IMG/VR virus record: IMGVR_UViG_3300025110_000019 | Coordinates: 1-51,303 of that record | Source: a virus | Reading direction: 5' to 3' (one strand) | DNA: 51,303 nucleotides | Shown here: positions 31,472-38,600 of the stretch, piece after piece | How positions within the stretch are numbered: position 1 is the stretch's first letter | Layout: each line of letters starts with the position of its first letter | Translations under genes and position numbers: made by a program | Notes under the pieces: generated by a model | The model's database searches: none | The model's input: only the letters and a program-made list of their open reading frames with translations | Told to the model about the DNA's origin: nothing

Positions 31472-31743
31472 TACTTAGATCTACCTTCCGCGAATCCCTT
31501 AAACTTATTTTCTTTAGCTTCCACCACCTTACCATCTAGCATGGCTTCTTCTTCTTGGATTCTGTTTAATATTTCGAATGCATCAAATATTGCTAGTTTC
31601 TTTGTAGCTGCAGCATTCTTTAATCTATCTGCTGATATATCTTCATCTGAATCTACTATTTCTTCTCTAGCTACTTTAATTAGCTCTTCAACTGCCTTGT
31701 GCCCAGCTTGGATTATATTCTTCTTCGTTTCCTTGATATTCAT
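31471..31743 (-). CDS. Terminase small subunit candidate
   Basis: 90 residues, ATG at 31743, all helical and charged (AGHKAVEELIKVAREEIVDS, RLKNAAATKKLAIFDAFEIL). It ends exactly at the TerL start and its first 56 bp overlap the upstream gene in another frame. Small size, helical content and place directly before terL are what a TerS should show, but no DNA-binding motif is clear. No internal Met offers a later start before residue 68, so the long overlap is probably real. Confidence 0.55.
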   Translation of the reverse strand: MNIKETKKNIIQAGHKAVEELIKVAREEIVDSDEDISADRLKNAAATKKLAIFDAFEILNRIQEEEAMLDGKVVEAKENKFKGFAEGRSK

Positions 31744-32275
31744 ATTTAATTGTAATAAATTTATTCATGACTCTATATAATCTTTCACTATCAACAATAA
31801 ACTCAAATTCATCATTAGGTGAAAACCCTACTAGTTGATCTTTATTAAAAGATCCATCGGAGTATTTAATAACCCCTATCAAAGGTCTCTCCTTTCTATC
31901 ACTTAGTTTGTCTATAGATTTTAGTGGTTTTAAAAACGAAAATCCAGGTGTAGCAATCCAATCTTTTCTTTTATACAAGTATATTTGATCTCCTGATACC
32001 ATATACTTATCATCACCAAGATATGATTTACTATTCTTTTCTCTACCCTTAACATCATGCCATCTTCTAAATACATTATGATGAACTATTACTTCATCAC
32101 CTACATTTAAAGGTGATTGAAATAATAGTGGAGTAGCGATTACTTTTGCTAATCTATTTATATACTGATGATTAAACACTTCAGTATTAACTATTAATTC
32201 TCGTTTTCCAACTTGTACACTATTATTATAACGACTACCCACAGGAGAAATAATAAAGTCTTTATAAGCATTCAT
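31688..32275 (-). CDS. Tandem GroES-like protein (predicted)
   Basis: 195 residues, ATG at 32275. The first half reads like a GroES barrel: DFIISPVG, a flexible RYNNSVQVGKRELIVNTE, then AKVIATP, VGDEVIVHHNVFRRW and DKYMVSGDQIYLYKR. These align with ISVG, KEGDVIYYNKHAG and KSYKVIRAQDIILVE of this phage's own GroES. The second half repeats the pattern weakly: FSFLKPL, GVIKYSDG, QLVGFSPNDEFEFIV and RLYRVMNKFITIKYE. It may be a duplicated co-chaperonin analogous to T4 gp31, or a different beta-barrel packaging-region protein. The sequence pattern is visible; the function is inferred. Confidence 0.55.
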   Translation of the reverse strand: MNAYKDFIISPVGSRYNNSVQVGKRELIVNTEVFNHQYINRLAKVIATPLLFQSPLNVGDEVIVHHNVFRRWHDVKGREKNSKSYLGDDKYMVSGDQIYLYKRKDWIATPGFSFLKPLKSIDKLSDRKERPLIGVIKYSDGSFNKDQLVGFSPNDEFEFIVDSERLYRVMNKFITIKYEYQGNEEEYNPSWAQGS

Positions 32276-32499
32276 TAATACTCTAGGTTATATTCAACTG
32301 ATATAGCCATGTTTTTATTGAAGTCTTTCCATGGTATAACTATATCCTCCTTTTGTATATAAATAGAGTATTTATCTTCCTCCTCTATTATATCACAAAT
32401 TTTATGACCTCCATATACCTCTTGATTAACAGCGTAGTGCATGGAATCAGTTTTATAATCTTTACCTATAGTAATTTTTCTTATTATACTATTTTCCAT
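32275..32499 (-). CDS. Small hypothetical protein
   Basis: 74 residues if started at ATG 32499, which overlaps the preceding stop codon by 11 bp (ATGGAAAATAG), a common coupling arrangement here. The longer reading frame from 32580 would lie inside the 89-residue gene and add an unlikely hydrophobic N-terminus. Sequence MENSIIRKITIGKDYKTDSM, then HKICDIIEEEDKYSIYIQKE, suggests a compact beta protein. Function unknown. Confidence 0.6.
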   Translation of the reverse strand: MENSIIRKITIGKDYKTDSMHYAVNQEVYGGHKICDIIEEEDKYSIYIQKEDIVIPWKDFNKNMAISVEYNLEY

Positions 32500-32758
32500 C
32501 TTTATCCCAGTTAATAGTACCATCATTAATATTGATGTCACAAGTACCATATTCTTTCTCCAGCGTACCTTGCATATCACTTACATTTTTCTGCTCTATA
32601 AACAGCTCGTGTAGCGCCGCGTGTTTTTGAGATTCTAGCTTTCCAATGTTGAATTGTATTTTATTAACATTATTTACAATCTTTTGTAGTTCTAGTAAAT
32701 GTTCTTCTGAAACCTTTTCTGCCTTAGTTTTCAGTTCTACTGTTTTATTTTTTGCCAT
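32489..32758 (-). CDS. Small coiled-coil protein
   Basis: 89 residues, ATG at 32758. Residues 10-65 form one long helix with heptad-like Leu/Ile spacing (LLELQKIVNNVNKIQFNIGK), followed by the tail YGTCDININDGTINWDKDGK. It lies 13 bp after the holin candidate. A virion or assembly helper is possible; nothing decides it. Confidence 0.65.
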   Translation of the reverse strand: MAKNKTVELKTKAEKVSEEHLLELQKIVNNVNKIQFNIGKLESQKHAALHELFIEQKNVSDMQGTLEKEYGTCDININDGTINWDKDGK

Positions 32759-32771
32759 ATTAAATTAAATT

Positions 32772-33191
32772 TTATTTTTGTTGTTCTTGATTCTTTTTTG
32801 ACGATCCGCCGAAAAAGAAATCGACTACCGTGTTAACTTTTGCGCTCATTGCGCCAAATATTGTAGAGATAAAACTTATCTCAAATTCTCCTAGTTCTAG
32901 ATCTCCCGTTACGAAGTATCTAAACATCATGAAGCTTAATCCAAAGTACGCGATTGTAAATAACGTCGCAAGTATCTTCTGAATGATTGCATCGTCCTTA
33001 TACATATCGCGAGCGCTCTTTCTGTCTTCGACTTCTTTAGCGAAGGCTTTTTGCTCTGCTTCAAGCAATATTCTTTTAATAGCAAGCTTTGCTTCATCTC
33101 GCTCTTTGTCTGTTGTAATAACCTTGTCAAGTATTCCTTCTGCATTTTCTACTACTTTGCCGAATAAGCCACCTAGTACTTTTCCTATCAT
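32772..33191 (-). CDS. Holin candidate
   Basis: 139 residues, ATG at 33191, overlapping the winged-helix gene by 4 bp. The N-terminus is an amphipathic Gly-rich segment (MIGKVLGGLFGKVVENAEG), then a charged helix (KLAIKRILLEAEQKAFAKEV), then two membrane segments at about 70-91 (IQKILATLFTIAYFGLSFMMF) and 104-128 (ISFISTIFGAMSAKVNTVVD). The tail is charged. The layout with EVEDRKSARDM before the membrane part matches the 3-TM holin family of phages and gene transfer agents. No endolysin is visible beside it. Confidence 0.65.
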   Translation of the reverse strand: MIGKVLGGLFGKVVENAEGILDKVITTDKERDEAKLAIKRILLEAEQKAFAKEVEDRKSARDMYKDDAIIQKILATLFTIAYFGLSFMMFRYFVTGDLELGEFEISFISTIFGAMSAKVNTVVDFFFGGSSKKNQEQQK

Positions 33192-33628
33192 CTTTCATTA
33201 TCTTTTATCATATCATCGATAGACTTATTCATTACCTTATCGGTGTATGATTTATTATTAAAAAATATACTCTTCTCTGAAGTTGGTATATCCTCTTCAC
33301 CCAAGAGTATTCTATATATTCTACTTATTAAGTGTGAACACTTAAAGGAGGTTTTGAATACAGAGTATTTGATGGTTGTTCTATTTCTATGTCTCCAAGT
33401 CTCTATCCAACCATTCCTCCTTAATTTCTCCCAACGGTTCTTATCCCAACTCATAGTATATGTTCCGTCGATAAATTCATTTCTTGTAAAACGTCCCTTG
33501 CAATCTAAATATATTAAGAGTTCAAGATCCGCGTCTGTTAACCCATAAGTTTTACAGGCCCATTTTCTAACGAGCCTGTAATACTTAAGGATTTGTAAAT
33601 CACGTAGATCGTGACTAGTTAATCTCAT
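33188..33628 (-). CDS. Winged-helix DNA-binding protein (MarR-like)
   Basis: 146 residues, ATG at 33628. Residues about 30-100 fit a winged helix: GLTDADLELLIYLDCKGRF (helices), WDKNRWEKLRRNGWIETWRH (recognition region) and RNRTTIKYSVFKTS (wing). The C-terminus is helical and charged. It is in the late block between the small beta protein and the holin, so it may tune late or lysis gene expression, but its target is unknown. Confidence 0.65.
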   Translation of the reverse strand: MRLTSHDLRDLQILKYYRLVRKWACKTYGLTDADLELLIYLDCKGRFTRNEFIDGTYTMSWDKNRWEKLRRNGWIETWRHRNRTTIKYSVFKTSFKCSHLISRIYRILLGEEDIPTSEKSIFFNNKSYTDKVMNKSIDDMIKDNER

Positions 33629-33637
33629 TTATTAAGA

Positions 33638-33955
33638 TTAAGTAGCATCTATCGTCATAGTAACAGTCGTGATTCCAGCGCAAATATACTCGTCTCCAGC
33701 GTCATCAGCTACAACAACTAGTTTATCTTTACGCTTAGCGTAAGGTAAGCCAGACATTGCTGCTGCTAAAACTTTAAGTACATTTTCTGATTCCCCATCA
33801 TCGCATCCTAACACGATAACACTGGCATTTCCAGCTCCACCTTTAACCATAAGCGTGATAGTTTGATCACCAGCTGTTATAGCGTCAATCTTATCCATTG
33901 TTATCGCGCAAGCTACCTCATCAGTTGCTGAGCGGAAAAAAAGTAATGGTCCCAT
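33638..33955 (-). CDS. Small beta-rich protein, possible structural
   Basis: 105 residues, ATG at 33955. It has a regular beta-strand pattern (ITLMVKGGAGNASVIVLGCD, DKLVVVADDAGDEYICAGIT) and ends in TTVTMTIDAT. A 119-bp gap upstream separates it from groES and carries a candidate late promoter. It may be a minor capsid or decoration protein; unrecognised. Confidence 0.6.
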   Translation of the reverse strand: MGPLLFFRSATDEVACAITMDKIDAITAGDQTITLMVKGGAGNASVIVLGCDDGESENVLKVLAAAMSGLPYAKRKDKLVVVADDAGDEYICAGITTVTMTIDAT

Positions 33956-34034
33956 AATTTTAAATTTTAAAGATTAATAATTAATTGATTTTGATTTTAT
34001 GTTTCTTGTTTATGGACTATGGTTTACGTATAAT

Positions 34035-34055
34035 CTACTTTAATAGTAATTACAC
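34035..34055 (-). promoter_or_regulatory. Weak candidate late promoter
   Basis: Leftward GTGTAATTA, 8 bases, GTA. It matches the RTGTAAYTA motif of 23100 and 12029 less closely and lies 92 bp from the next start codon in the 119-bp gap after groES. Rated low because similar AT-rich words occur by chance. Confidence 0.25.
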
Positions 34056-34074
34056 GTTTCTTGAAATAATAAAT

Positions 34075-34332
34075 CTATTCCACTAAAATGATATCCTGAG
34101 CACGTATCACTTTGTATGACTTATCATCATACGAAATACCATGACCAGCATGCTTATTATAATAAATAACATCTCCCTCTTTTATTATTTCTACTAAATT
34201 ACCAACAGATATAACATTTGCTTTTTTGAATGTACTATCCTCATTAACATTATCTGTTAATAGTAAACCACCAATTTTCTTTGGTTCTTCTTTTACAACG
34301 TCTATTACGACGTAATTATTAATTGCTTGCAT
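34075..34332 (-). CDS. groES: Co-chaperonin GroES
   Basis: 85 residues, ATG at 34332, overlapping the end of groEL by 14 bp. It forms the lid of the chaperonin chamber. Visible: strand NNYVVIDVV, mobile loop EEPKKIGGLLLTDNVNEDST (about 15-34) with hydrophobic tripeptide LLL in place of the usual IVL, VISVG, KEGDVIYYNKHAG and the C-terminal KVIRAQDIILVE that matches the bacterial LRESDILAV ending. It is about 10 residues shorter than bacterial GroES. The order groEL then groES is the reverse of the bacterial operon. Confidence 0.9.
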   Translation of the reverse strand: MQAINNYVVIDVVKEEPKKIGGLLLTDNVNEDSTFKKANVISVGNLVEIIKEGDVIYYNKHAGHGISYDDKSYKVIRAQDIILVE

Positions 34333-35887
34333 TTTCTACCCTCATGTTTGATATTACACAATCCGCTGACATTATAGTCAATGCTACACTTACAGCGTTT
34401 TTAAGTGCAGATTTAGTTACTAACACTGGGTCGATAATACCAGATTCAACCATGTTAACTTCTTCACTAGTTACTACATTAACGCCTAAACCTTTAACAG
34501 GTCTTGGTGCCACTTGTTCTAAACCAGCATTATCTAATATAGTATTAAACGGTGACGATAGCGAATTAAGTAGTACTTGACCACCTACACCAGCTTTTAA
34601 CTCTTGGCTAGCATTTAATAAAGCTACACCACCACCAGGTACAATACCCTCTTGTAAGGCAGCTTTGGTCGCATATATAGCATCTTCTACTCTATCTTTC
34701 TTTTCTTTTAGTTCTACCTTAGATCCAGCACAAACCTTTATTATAGCAACACTTCCAGATAACATAGCTAGTCTTTGTTCTAGTTTCTTTTTAATAAACC
34801 CATTCTTTTCATTTGCTAATTTACCATTCAACTCATCTATCCTACCCTCAATACCATCTGTCATGCCTTCTAGCGTTAAAACAGTATGTCTATCATCTGT
34901 CACAGCAAATTCAGCTTCACCTAAATGTTCTGGTTTCATAAGATCTAAATCATCACCCAGCTCTTCATTTAGCACTGTTGCACCTGTTAATATAGCTAAA
35001 TCCTCAGTTGTATCTTTTTTAGTAGGACCAAAGCCTGGTAAGTCTATTATATTTATTTTAATATTACCTTTAACCTTGTTCATCATAAGCGCAGCTTTTA
35101 CTTGTTGTGCCACTGGAGCTACAATAAGTAGAGATCTATTAGATTTTATAACATGTTCTAGTATTGATTGTATCTTTCTTACATTTGGTATCTCAGAAGA
35201 ACATATGAATACTAGAGGATTATCTAGTTCGCATGTGTGTTTTTCTGTGTTTGTTACAAAATGTGGAGAAGTTAGTCCGCAGTCTAATTGTACACCATCT
35301 ACAATATCAACATATGTATCTTCCATTTCTCCCTCCTCCATTAGTACAACACCGTTTTTTCCAACTTTATTATAAGCATCAGCTATAATACTACCTAATT
35401 CATCATCATTATTACACGATATAGAACTAACTGATTCAAGCATATCACCTTCGACATCAATTGCTATATCATTTAAATAGCTAATGACACTATCTAGTGT
35501 TTCATTTACTCCATCTTTAATTTCTCTGATTGTAAGATTATCCGCGAGTGCGGTATCTATTTGTTTGATTAGTGCTTCAGCTAAAACTGTAGCAGTTGTG
35601 GTTCCATCCCCAGCTTCTTTAACCGTATTTCTAGCAGCTTCTTTTATGAGCGTTGCACCCATATTCTCAACCGGATCATTTAAGACTACGCTTTCCGCAA
35701 CGGTTACACCATCTTTTGTTATGACCGGTTTGCCCCTCCCGTCCTCGTAGACTACGCACCTTCCTGATGCACCTAAAGTGGACTTTACGGCTCGGGCTAA
35801 TTTATTTACTCCAGTGATGATCCTATCTTTAGCTGCCCCACCAAAGTCAAGATTCTTCACCAATTCACTTGGTAAGTTGTATTCCAT
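34319..35887 (-). CDS. groEL: Chaperonin GroEL
   Basis: 522 residues, ATG at 35887. It is a clear Gro[22 protein letters not shown] near the N-terminus, ATP-binding GDGTTTAT (DGTTT at 94-98), hydrolysis aspartate in [17 protein letters not shown] (D402), [10 protein letters not shown] at 414-423, and apical-domain LPGFGPTKK at 283-291. It lacks the Gly-Gly-Met tail of bacterial GroEL and ends MRVENASN. It lies early in the leftward morphogenesis block with groES, so folding of the phage's own capsid or giant tail proteins is the likely job. Phage GroELs are known (for example Pseudomonas phage EL), but few phages carry both partners. Confidence 0.95.
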   Translation of the reverse strand: MEYNLPSELVKNLDFGGAAKDRIITGVNKLARAVKSTLGASGRCVVYEDGRGKPVITKDGVTVAESVVLNDPVENMGATLIKEAARNTVKEAGDGTTTATVLAEALIKQIDTALADNLTIREIKDGVNETLDSVISYLNDIAIDVEGDMLESVSSISCNNDDELGSIIADAYNKVGKNGVVLMEEGEMEDTYVDIVDGVQLDCGLTSPHFVTNTEKHTCELDNPLVFICSSEIPNVRKIQSILEHVIKSNRSLLIVAPVAQQVKAALMMNKVKGNIKINIIDLPGFGPTKKDTTEDLAILTGATVLNEELGDDLDLMKPEHLGEAEFAVTDDRHTVLTLEGMTDGIEGRIDELNGKLANEKNGFIKKKLEQRLAMLSGSVAIIKVCAGSKVELKEKKDRVEDAIYATKAALQEGIVPGGGVALLNASQELKAGVGGQVLLNSLSSPFNTILDNAGLEQVAPRPVKGLGVNVVTSEEVNMVESGIIDPVLVTKSALKNAVSVALTIMSADCVISNMRVENASN

Positions 35888-35915
35888 AATGTATTATATT
35901 TTATTAAATTAAATT

Positions 35916-36251
35916 CTATTTTTTCTCAGCTCGTATAGCTTCTGCTTCCCACGGGTGGTTAGGGTGCCCTTCTGGTAGTTTACCTTCTGGACCATATATG
36001 TAACCATTATTTCTAATGTACAATTTCCCTTCCCATTGGACATAATTGTCCCCGTATGAAGCTCTACCAGACCTTATTTGGTCAATATGAGCTTTTTCGT
36101 GCTTAACAATTCTCTTATATAGAGAACTATTCTTTTTTATAGATGGATCTATCACTATACTTCCATCCATTCTAGCTTCTCCCATGCTACCATCTTCCAT
36201 ACTTTGCCTAAGTATAGGCGTTCCTGAAGATCTTTTCATTTTAAAAGCCAT
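35916..36251 (-). CDS. Small HExxH protein with MAFKMK N-terminus
   Basis: 111 residues, ATG at 36251. HEKAH at 51-55 lies in a helix (LYKRIVKHEKAHIDQIRSGR), the motif of minimal zinc metallopeptidases, and HPWEAEAIRA near the C-terminus (E102, E104) offers a third ligand. The N-terminus MAFKMKRSSGTPILRQSM shares MAFKMK with the 98-residue protein at 11690-11986. It may be a prohead-maturation or peptidoglycan-related protease, or an inactive structural relative. Motif seen, activity inferred. Confidence 0.65.
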   Translation of the reverse strand: MAFKMKRSSGTPILRQSMEDGSMGEARMDGSIVIDPSIKKNSSLYKRIVKHEKAHIDQIRSGRASYGDNYVQWEGKLYIRNNGYIYGPEGKLPEGHPNHPWEAEAIRAEKK

Positions 36252-36259
36252 AATTGTGT

Positions 36260-36553
36260 TTATTTAAAGGTTTTAACCACTTTTGGTCCCTTAATGTATT
36301 CTAATTTTTTGGAAAAATGCTCAACACTACCCTCAATTGCAGCTTCTGCGCCTTCTATTGTCTCTCTTCGCGTTACATCAACCCATCTTTCTTCGTTATT
36401 TGAGTCGTTTACCTCTGTTTGGTAGTAACCGTTGGGTAATTGTGTGATTCTCCAGTTCTTTTTAGCAGCTAAATGCTTCCATTCTGCTATTGTTTTCTCT
36501 GAAATTTTCGGTTCTGTAGTACTCGTGGTACTTTTATAGTATAAGTATGTCAT
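36260..36553 (-). CDS. Small hypothetical protein
   Basis: 97 residues, ATG at 36553. A Ser/Thr-rich start (YYKSTTSTTEPKIS) precedes a small domain with EWKHLAAKKNWRITQLPNGY and EERWVDVTRRETIEGAEAAI. Basic C-terminus. It is 8 bp upstream of the HExxH gene. Function unknown. Confidence 0.6.
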   Translation of the reverse strand: MTYLYYKSTTSTTEPKISEKTIAEWKHLAAKKNWRITQLPNGYYQTEVNDSNNEERWVDVTRRETIEGAEAAIEGSVEHFSKKLEYIKGPKVVKTFK

Positions 36554-36601
36554 TGTTTTTGGTTTTATTAATTAATTGGTATAAGGATTTTCCTTATTTT
36601 A

Positions 36602-36997
36602 TTATGTTTTCTGGAATATAAAGTATTCCAACTTTTTTGTTCCACTACCAGTGTGATCCAAGAATATATCTCTTGTTCCAGACCATGGGAAATAGGCAAA
36701 TTCAGCGGGACCTATAGACATAAATCTATTACCTGCAGTACCTGCGTCACCAGAACACAAGAAAATCTCTCTATCAGATATGTTGTTCACGTATATGTAA
36801 GCATGTCCCATTGTAGATTGGTCGAATATCTTATGATCTGTGTGAGTTGTTGTAACTCCCTCTATTTCCGCTACCACTGCTCCATCAACTGTTATTGAAT
36901 CAGTTGCAGATAGTGATAAAGCAAAGCTCAATGGTCCTGGTGTCGAAGCGCTACTTGCGTTCGCCGTTATTTTTAACGTTGGTGATATAGTTGCCAT
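36602..36997 (-). CDS. Small beta-sandwich-like structural protein
   Basis: 131 residues, ATG at 36997. Strongly beta-like sequence: LKITANASSASTPGPLSFAL, HAYIYVNNISDREIFLCSGD, FMSIGPAEFAYFPWSGTRDI and the end KKLEYFIFQKT. Such proteins are common as capsid decoration or tail accessory proteins, but the family is not recognised. Confidence 0.6.
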   Translation of the reverse strand: MATISPTLKITANASSASTPGPLSFALSLSATDSITVDGAVVAEIEGVTTTHTDHKIFDQSTMGHAYIYVNNISDREIFLCSGDAGTAGNRFMSIGPAEFAYFPWSGTRDIFLDHTGSGTKKLEYFIFQKT

Positions 36998-37009
36998 ATT
37001 ATTTTATTT

Positions 37010-37300
37010 TTATGATAATTTGTCTTGAAATTTTTTAGTAAACATTTCTGAAAATGTCATTTCCTCTGGATGAGCTAAACCCTCGTGTGCATCACCTCTA
37101 TGTAGAGACATTGCATCTTTACCGTGTCTAGGGTGAACTCTTCCCTCCATAGCTTTATTTACTTTGCCTTTACCTTTACCTTTTCCACGTCTAGTGTCAG
37201 TTGTATCATGTATAGAAGCTGACAGCGTGTTTTGTTGAGGTGCTGGTTTTTTGTCTTTCTTGTCATCCTTTTTTGGCGGATCCCCTTTTCCTTTGCTCAT
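37010..37300 (-). CDS. Lys/Gly-rich small protein, first gene of the leftward block
   Basis: 96 residues from ATG 37300 (MSKGKGDPPKKDDKKDKKPA). An upstream in-frame TTG at 37339 would add 13 residues but has no support; the ATG follows an A-rich leader like its neighbours. The N-terminal half is disordered and very basic (RRGKGKGKGKVNKAMEGRVH), and the C-terminus is helical (FSEMFTKKFQDKLS). It could bind nucleic acid or be packaged with DNA; that is inference. Confidence 0.6.
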   Translation of the reverse strand: MSKGKGDPPKKDDKKDKKPAPQQNTLSASIHDTTDTRRGKGKGKGKVNKAMEGRVHPRHGKDAMSLHRGDAHEGLAHPEEMTFSEMFTKKFQDKLS

Positions 37301-37345
37301 TTTTGTATAATTTAAATTACTAATTCCTTTATCGTACAATTAAGA

Positions 37346-37354
37346 TAATTACAT
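37346..37354 (-). promoter_or_regulatory. Weak candidate late promoter of the leftward block
   Basis: Leftward ATGTAATTA followed after 8 bases by GTA, a loose match to the motif at 23100 and 12029. It lies 46 bp from the ATG at 37300, the first gene of the leftward block, where a promoter must exist. Confidence 0.3.
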
Positions 37355-37374
37355 GGAAGTATAGATATTTACTA

Positions 37375-37418
37375 TGACACGTACCAGTTACTATAGGTAC
37401 CCTTATAGGTATATGTCA
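37375..37418. repeat. Imperfect inverted repeat (TGACA/TGTCA stem)
   Basis: TGACA, two bases, TACC on the left mirror GGTA, two bases, TGTCA on the right, with CTATAGG and CCTTATAG nested inside around 37397. It could be a cruciform, operator or bidirectional terminator between the divergent blocks. The same TGACA/TGTCA closing pair recurs at 38221-38265 and 46972-47017. Confidence 0.5.
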
Positions 37419-37433
37419 CATATTATAAATATT

Positions 37434-37512
37434 GGGGTGAAATGTAGCCCCCTCCCCCCTGGCCCGCCCCCCTAATAGTAAAACCCAAATTGTTTCCCCG
37501 GGCCCCCACATA
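37434..37512. other. GC island with potential G-quadruplex on the minus strand
   Basis: In a very AT-rich setting the + strand has C5, T, C6, TGG, C3, G, C6 at 37448-37472; the minus strand thus reads G6-C-G3-CCA-G6-A-G5, which meets the four-G-run rule for an intramolecular quadruplex with loops of 1, 3 and 1. GGGG at 37434-37437 can also pair with the first C run, and a CCCCGGG palindrome follows at 37496-37502. No coding function. Confidence 0.55.
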
Positions 37513-37639
37513 TATCCCCTTATTTAAATTTTGAATATCATTAACTCACATTCTAATTACGATTACTATTTGATTATAATACTATAATAACTTAATAAAA
37601 TAAAATACTATGATTGCTTCTTTAATAATATATACTATG

Positions 37640-37672
37640 TACAAAGTAATTACGAAGTATACCAGATAATAA
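37640..37672 (+). promoter_or_regulatory. Rightward 33-nt element, copy 1
   Basis: Block 1 TACAAAGTAATTACGA (13 of 16 to the consensus CACAAACTAAATACGA), 8 bases, block 2 AGATAATAA. It is the first copy after the divergent hub and lies 45 bp before the first rightward start codon at 37718. Block 2 looks like a -10 box. Predicted phage-type promoter. Confidence 0.7.
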
Positions 37673-37717
37673 ATATAAATAATAACTTAATAGGTTGTGG
37701 CTCACCACAAATATAAT

Positions 37718-37951
37718 ATGTCAAATAATAATTTAACAACGACTCGATTCGTAATAAGAAAATCCTTAATAGGTAAGAATGTAGTAATATCTTTCATCAA
37801 CAAGAAAGGTGATAAGATGAAGTATAACCATGATGAAGTATATAATACTTATAAAGATAGATTTGAATCTATGAATTGCTTCGCTAAGTATAAGTCTTAT
37901 ACTAATACTAACACGATGCCAGCATTCTGTCGAGACTTAGCAATAGTCTAA
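37718..37951 (+). CDS. Small early protein, paralogue of 38676-38906
   Basis: 77 residues from ATG 37718 (MSNNNLTTTRFVIRKSLIGK). A GTG 21 bp upstream would add seven residues but the ATG fits the paralogue. It aligns over its whole length with the 76-residue protein at 38676: RFVIRKSLIGK/RFVVRQSLVGK, YNHDEVY/YNHDKVF, FAKYKSYT/WAKYKSYT. Function unknown; first rightward gene, so probably an immediate-early host-modifying protein. Confidence 0.7.
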   Translation: MSNNNLTTTRFVIRKSLIGKNVVISFINKKGDKMKYNHDEVYNTYKDRFESMNCFAKYKSYTNTNTMPAFCRDLAIV

Positions 37952-37958
37952 GTCTTTA

Positions 37959-37991
37959 CACGATGTGAATACGATGCTGAATAGATAATAT
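37959..37991 (+). promoter_or_regulatory. Rightward 33-nt element, copy 2
   Basis: Block 1 CACGATGTGAATACGA (13 of 16), 8 bases, block 2 AGATAATAT. It fills the gap between 37951 and the start codon at 38008, which is 17 bases beyond block 2. Confidence 0.65.
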
Positions 37992-38007
37992 AATAAAGAT
38001 TAATAAT

Positions 38008-38223
38008 ATGAAAATAGTTTTAAAATATAATAGGAAAATGTATGAGAGTAATGCTAACATCGTTGCTCTATGTGAAGAGTGGTATGTAATGTTCCACAAG
38101 TGTCTCGATGCTCAGTTGTATACTGCTGCTAAGATGTACAAAGACGATCTAAGCAATTTTGTGTGTACTAAGTATATGGAATATATCGAAGATGATGCAT
38201 TTCAGAATAGAGTAAAAGTGTGA
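38008..38223 (+). CDS. Small early protein, unknown
   Basis: 71 residues, ATG at 38008, preceded by element copy 2. Helical, with several Cys and Met (VALCEEWYVMFHKCLDAQLY) and an acidic end. No recognised family. It ends in a TGA that is part of an inverted repeat (38221-38265). Confidence 0.6.
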   Translation: MKIVLKYNRKMYESNANIVALCEEWYVMFHKCLDAQLYTAAKMYKDDLSNFVCTKYMEYIEDDAFQNRVKV

Positions 38224-38265
38224 CATTTACCTACTACTCTTCTTAGTGTTATATAGCTAATGTCA
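38221..38265 (+). repeat. Inverted repeat TGACATT/AATGTCA
   Basis: A perfect 7-bp stem closes a 31-base loop, starting at the stop codon of the preceding gene. AT-rich sequence follows (ACTATTTTAAAATAA). It could be a weak terminator or an RNA processing hairpin; no clean T run. Confidence 0.4.
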
Positions 38266-38373
38266 TACTATTTTAAAATAATATGATATTTAGTAAAATA
38301 TAATTGTGAGTAGAGAGAAGTGGTGGAATATCTGCTAACTAATTTTAATAAGTAAACGATTATACCACTTTTA

Positions 38374-38406
38374 CACAAACTAAATACGATGTAGTAAAGA
38401 TAATAA
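38374..38406 (+). promoter_or_regulatory. Rightward 33-nt element, copy 3
   Basis: Block 1 CACAAACTAAATACGA (consensus), 8 bases, block 2 AGATAATAA. Start codon 23 bases beyond block 2 (38429). Confidence 0.75.
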
Positions 38407-38428
38407 TAATGTAATAAAAATTAATAAA

Positions 38429-38587
38429 ATGGCTGAAAAAGATTATTTAAGTAAAGACCCAAGACAAAGAATGCAACAACTTGCACTAATAATAACTAAC
38501 GCAAGAATATATAATGTTGAAGTGAAGCCAGAATGGCTTGAAGAATATAGTCAATTACACGAAGAAGTTCTTGGTGAAAAATGGTAA
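38429..38587 (+). CDS. Small early protein (52 residues)
   Basis: ATG at 38429 to TAA at 38587: MAEKDYLSKDPRQRMQQLAL, then IITNARIYNVEVKPEWLEEY and a Glu-rich end. It has its own upstream element (copy 3) and is immediately followed by copy 4, so the gene is bracketed by regulatory sites. Helical, no membrane segment, function unknown. Confidence 0.65.
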   Translation: MAEKDYLSKDPRQRMQQLALIITNARIYNVEVKPEWLEEYSQLHEEVLGEKW

Positions 38588-38600
38588 ATTGTGAGTCGTA

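Larger units (their letters stand above)
37301..37717. other. Divergent intergenic region between the two transcription blocks
   Basis: About 417 bp without a gene. From left to right it holds a weak leftward promoter candidate (37346-37354), an imperfect inverted repeat (37375-37418), a GC island with long C runs (37434-37512), AT-rich sequence, and the first copy of the rightward 33-nt element (37640-37672). It is the hub from which both blocks are transcribed and a natural candidate for a replication origin or packaging site; neither is shown directly. Confidence 0.7.

Noticed and set aside
32500-32580. Longer start for the 32275-32499 gene
   Set aside because: The extension lies wholly in the 89-residue gene in another frame, while the ATG at 32499 shows the usual start/stop overlap.
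34665-35375. 236-residue + strand frame opposite groEL
   Set aside because: The minus-strand GroEL is unmistakable; this Ser/Phe-rich frame is its antisense shadow.
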